From contig JAPLZG010000091.1 of assembly GCA_026395155.1 (NCBI GenBank), positions 1 through 6,768 of the forward strand: a stretch of DNA of 6,768 nt, in the 5' to 3' direction. Position numbers and translations under genes: made by a program. The notes under the pieces were generated by a model. That model worked only from the letters and a program-made list of their open reading frames with translations, had not been told where the DNA came from and did not search any database. This DNA comes from Candidatus Tayloriibacteriota bacterium (GTDB lineage: Bacteria > Patescibacteriota > Minisyncoccia > Phycocordibacterales > GWA1-40-21). The number at the start of each line of letters is the position of its first letter. Within the stretch, counting starts at the first letter, position 1. Of the stretch, positions 5,769 to 6,768 are shown in pieces.

Positions 5769-5796
5769 AGTATAATCATTTTCTGATATTTTGCAA
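5769..5796 (-). promoter_or_regulatory. probable secD promoter giving a near-leaderless mRNA
   Basis: On the minus strand TTGCAA (5791-5796) and TATACT (5769-5774) are separated by 16 nt, a good sigma-70 type match (4/6 and 5/6). Transcription would begin about 7 nt past the -10 box, near 5762, only a few bases before the secD ATG at 5759. This fits the absence of a Shine-Dalgarno. It is inference from sequence only. Confidence 0.5.
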
Positions 5797-5803
5797 CTAT
5801 TGC

Positions 5804-5856
5804 ACCTCTTCCAGAGGTTCCAACTTCTCCCCGCCATATTCAAAAACAAGGCGGGG
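5804..5856. repeat. two adjacent GC-rich palindromes upstream of secD
   Basis: ACCTCT-TCC-AGAGGT (5804-5818) is a 6-bp perfect hairpin. CCCCGCC (5829-5835) and GGCGGGG (5850-5856) pair around a 14-nt loop. The second is followed by TGGTGAG and then, at 5873-5886, by GGGGCGGTTGTGT, resembling the end of the palindrome cluster at 3266-3420. These lie just upstream of the proposed secD promoter. Confidence 0.5.
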
Positions 5857-5931
5857 TGGTGAGTCTGCGAACCGGGGCGGTTGTGTGAAAAGAAATTAAT
5901 AATAGACTCCTCAAGGTCTGACTTTTTGGAG

Positions 5932-6022
5932 GATGGATTCCACTCTCGACCTAAATTTCTTACGAATGATAATGAGTGTAGAAATTTGAAGTACTCCTGT
6001 GGTGCAGTGGAATGACAAAGGA
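5932..6022. repeat. second copy of the long GATGGATT palindromic unit, shortened in the middle
   Basis: This 91-nt unit matches the 240-nt unit at 75-314 at both ends. Its left 35 nt (GATGGATTCC, then CTCGACCTAAATTTCTTACG) differ at a few positions from 75-109. Its right part aligns with about 238-314, ending GTGGAATGACAAAGGA. The middle of the long version is absent. ATTCCACT (5937-5944) and AGTGGAAT (6006-6013) are perfect inverted ends, with AAATTTCT/AGAAATTT (5953-5960, 5980-5987) inside. Compensating changes relative to the other copy (CCGT/ACGG versus CCACT/AGTGG) keep the ends complementary. Confidence 0.8.
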
Positions 6023-6039
6023 AAAAAAGATAAGATACT

Positions 6040-6071
6040 GGATTGCCACACTTCGCTCGCAAAAACAGATT
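6040..6071. repeat. GGATTGCCAC half-repeat
   Basis: GGATTGCCACACTTCGCTCG followed by CAAAAACAGATT resembles the first half of the units at 315-388 and 497-533, including the CAAAAAC or TAAAAAC string. The expected AATGAC end is missing; the 13-bp hairpin at 6072-6100 starts there instead. Confidence 0.55.
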
Positions 6072-6100
6072 GGCCGAATTTCGCTACGCGAAATTCGGCC
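6072..6100 (-). terminator. 13-bp hairpin downstream of the sugar transferase, possible terminator
   Basis: GGCCGAATTTCGC (6072-6084) and GCGAAATTCGGCC (6088-6100) pair perfectly around TAC. It begins 52 nt after the restored stop of the sugar transferase frame (6153). On the minus strand the RNA continues AATCTGTTTTTGCG, with a U-run 5 nt late for a classical terminator; on the plus strand TTTCTT follows at once. The core has the same design as the hairpin at 664-692. Confidence 0.5.
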
Positions 6101-6152
6101 TTTCTTATTCGTATCCATTCGTATTATTAGTATAATTCGTATATTGGTATGT

Positions 6153-6272
6153 TTACCTCCCCACCCTCAAAATCAATGCTTTAATAGTCTTTAACGCAAT
6201 CTTCAAATCAAGCATTATTGATTTGTTCTTTAAATAATATAAATCATAAGAAAGTTTTGTTTTTGTATCTGC
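6153..6272 (-). pseudogene. C-terminal remnant of the sugar transferase in a shifted frame
   Basis: From 6272 the minus strand reads ADTKTKLSYDLYYLKN, then KSIMLDLKIALKTIKALILRVGR and TAA (6153-6155). This is the standard C-terminal end of a bacterial sugar transferase (compare the usual EKL.YDLYYIKNRS..LDLKI). It belongs to the gene that starts to the right of the window but lies in another frame, so it is not translated unless the break near 6273-6277 is bypassed or is an assembly error. Confidence 0.8.
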
Positions 6273-6768
6273 AAAATATGAGATGTCGAATATTATAATA
6301 AGGAATTTCTTTATCATATAAATCAACGAGGTCCGGCTTTTCAGGTCTTGGACCTATTAAAGACAAATCTCCTTTTATCACTGCCCAAAATTGTGGCAAT
6401 TCATCTAATCTTGTCTTCCTCAAAAATGAACCAACTTTTGTAATCTTCTCCTTTTCCAAAATACTCATACTTCTAAATTTAGATATCTTAATTCTCTTTC
6501 CTTTTTTACCAATCCTTTCATGAGAATAAAAAATTGTTTTTCCATCTTCAATAAAAATAGCAAGGGCAATAAAAGGTAAAATAATAATAAAAATTATCCC
6601 TAATATTATTGCGAATATTATATCCGAAAATCTCTTTAGAAAACCATAGACTGCCTTTGGTGCAAGTGAAATATTTTCTAAAAACCAACTATATTTAATA
6701 AGCGATAATGGAACCCTATCAAATATATTTTCATAAATTTCATCTATATCTAAAAATCTTATTCCAGA
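6244..6768 (-). CDS. polyprenyl-phosphate sugar-1-phosphate transferase (partial; start outside window, frameshifted near its end)
   Basis: This gene runs off the right edge; 174 codons are visible, open to base 6768, so the ATG at 6466-6468 is internal. Enzymes of this family (Pfam bacterial sugar transferase, WcaJ/PglC type) move a sugar-1-phosphate from a nucleotide sugar to undecaprenyl phosphate, starting capsule, O-antigen or other glycans at the membrane. Visible in order: VPLSLI..SWFLEN (19-32), a membrane helix (about 47-73) with a central proline, ERIGKKGK (84-91), KFRSM (97-101), FLRKTRLDELPQ (115-126) with the catalytic Asp-Glu pair at 122-123, and GDLSLIGPRPE (133-143). After IRHLI the frame turns to unrelated residues and stops at 6244. 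The usual KPG..GWAQ segment is missing. The span between KFRSM and TKVG is also short (8 residues). The sugar specificity cannot be told. Confidence 0.88.
   Translation of the reverse strand, partial: SGIRFLDIDEIYENIFDRVPLSLIKYSWFLENISLAPKAVYGFLKRFSDIIFAIILGIIFIIILPFIALAIFIEDGKTIFYSHERIGKKGKRIKISKFRSMSILEKEKITKVGSFLRKTRLDELPQFWAVIKGDLSLIGPRPEKPDLVDLYDKEIPYYNIRHLIFCRYKNKTFL

Larger units (their letters stand above)
5760..6152. other. gene-free stretch between the sugar transferase and secD
   Basis: The stretch contains, from left to right, the secD promoter, two GC-rich palindromes (5804-5856), a GATGGATT palindromic unit (5932-6022), a GGATTGCC half-repeat (6040-6071) and a 13-bp hairpin (6072-6100). 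The remaining bases up to 6152 are AT-rich with nothing recognisable. No protein-like frame is seen. Confidence 0.7.

Noticed and set aside
5760..6062. Upstream 101-codon extension of the secD frame
   Set aside because: It crosses the 5932-6022 repeat unit and the proposed promoter, and has no SecD similarity; the start at 5759 places the first membrane helix at the usual position.
6012..6194. Plus-strand open frame across the right-hand repeats
   Set aside because: It translates repeat DNA, the 13-bp hairpin and the antisense of the sugar transferase tail.
6466..6468. ATG at 6468 as the start of the sugar transferase
   Set aside because: The same frame is open to the window edge and encodes the membrane helix and KFRSM motif upstream, so this ATG is an internal methionine.

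Overview
The window reads as an AT-rich fragment of a small-genome bacterium, most likely a Candidate Phyla Radiation (Patescibacteria, Parcubacteria-like) lineage. This is an inference from the compact SecD, the SSWKYG and GFSVHDT style of SecF, a sugar transferase whose surviving tail resembles CPR versions as I remember them, the absence of clear Shine-Dalgarno sites, and intergenic regions packed with palindromic repeats. All confidently identified genes lie on the minus strand.

Layout. Bases 1-729 hold no complete gene: a possible 20-codon tail of a membrane protein (2-64, +), then a dense field of palindromic repeats, including three head-to-tail units (75-422) that share their ends but differ greatly in length. 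Bases 730-3108 (-) encode a complete phosphoketolase (xfp). The gap 3109-3489 holds the xfp leader and weak promoter candidates, more palindromic repeats, and a clear intrinsic terminator for the next operon. Bases 3490-5759 (-) are a secD-secF operon: secD is intact, whereas secF is split by a frameshift inside its second membrane helix, where coding sequence also appears to be missing. The gap 5760-6152 holds a probable near-leaderless secD promoter and further repeat units of the families seen at the left end. Bases 6153-6768 (-) are the 3' part of a polyprenyl-phosphate sugar transferase gene that runs off the window; it is also frameshifted, by loss of the segment that normally carries the KPG..GWAQ region.

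How the genes fit together. Phosphoketolase would yield acetyl phosphate from sugar phosphates in a fermentative metabolism. SecDF would assist protein export using the proton gradient. The sugar transferase would start a surface glycan on a lipid carrier. They are separate transcription units apart from secD-secF. The two frameshifts are similar in kind (a short internal loss, with the reading frame recovered immediately afterwards). They could be real gene decay or assembly error; the sequence alone cannot decide.

I see no CRISPR array, tRNA, rRNA, transposase gene or defence system. The most unusual content is the modular palindromic repeat family and its apparent use as gene-end hairpins.
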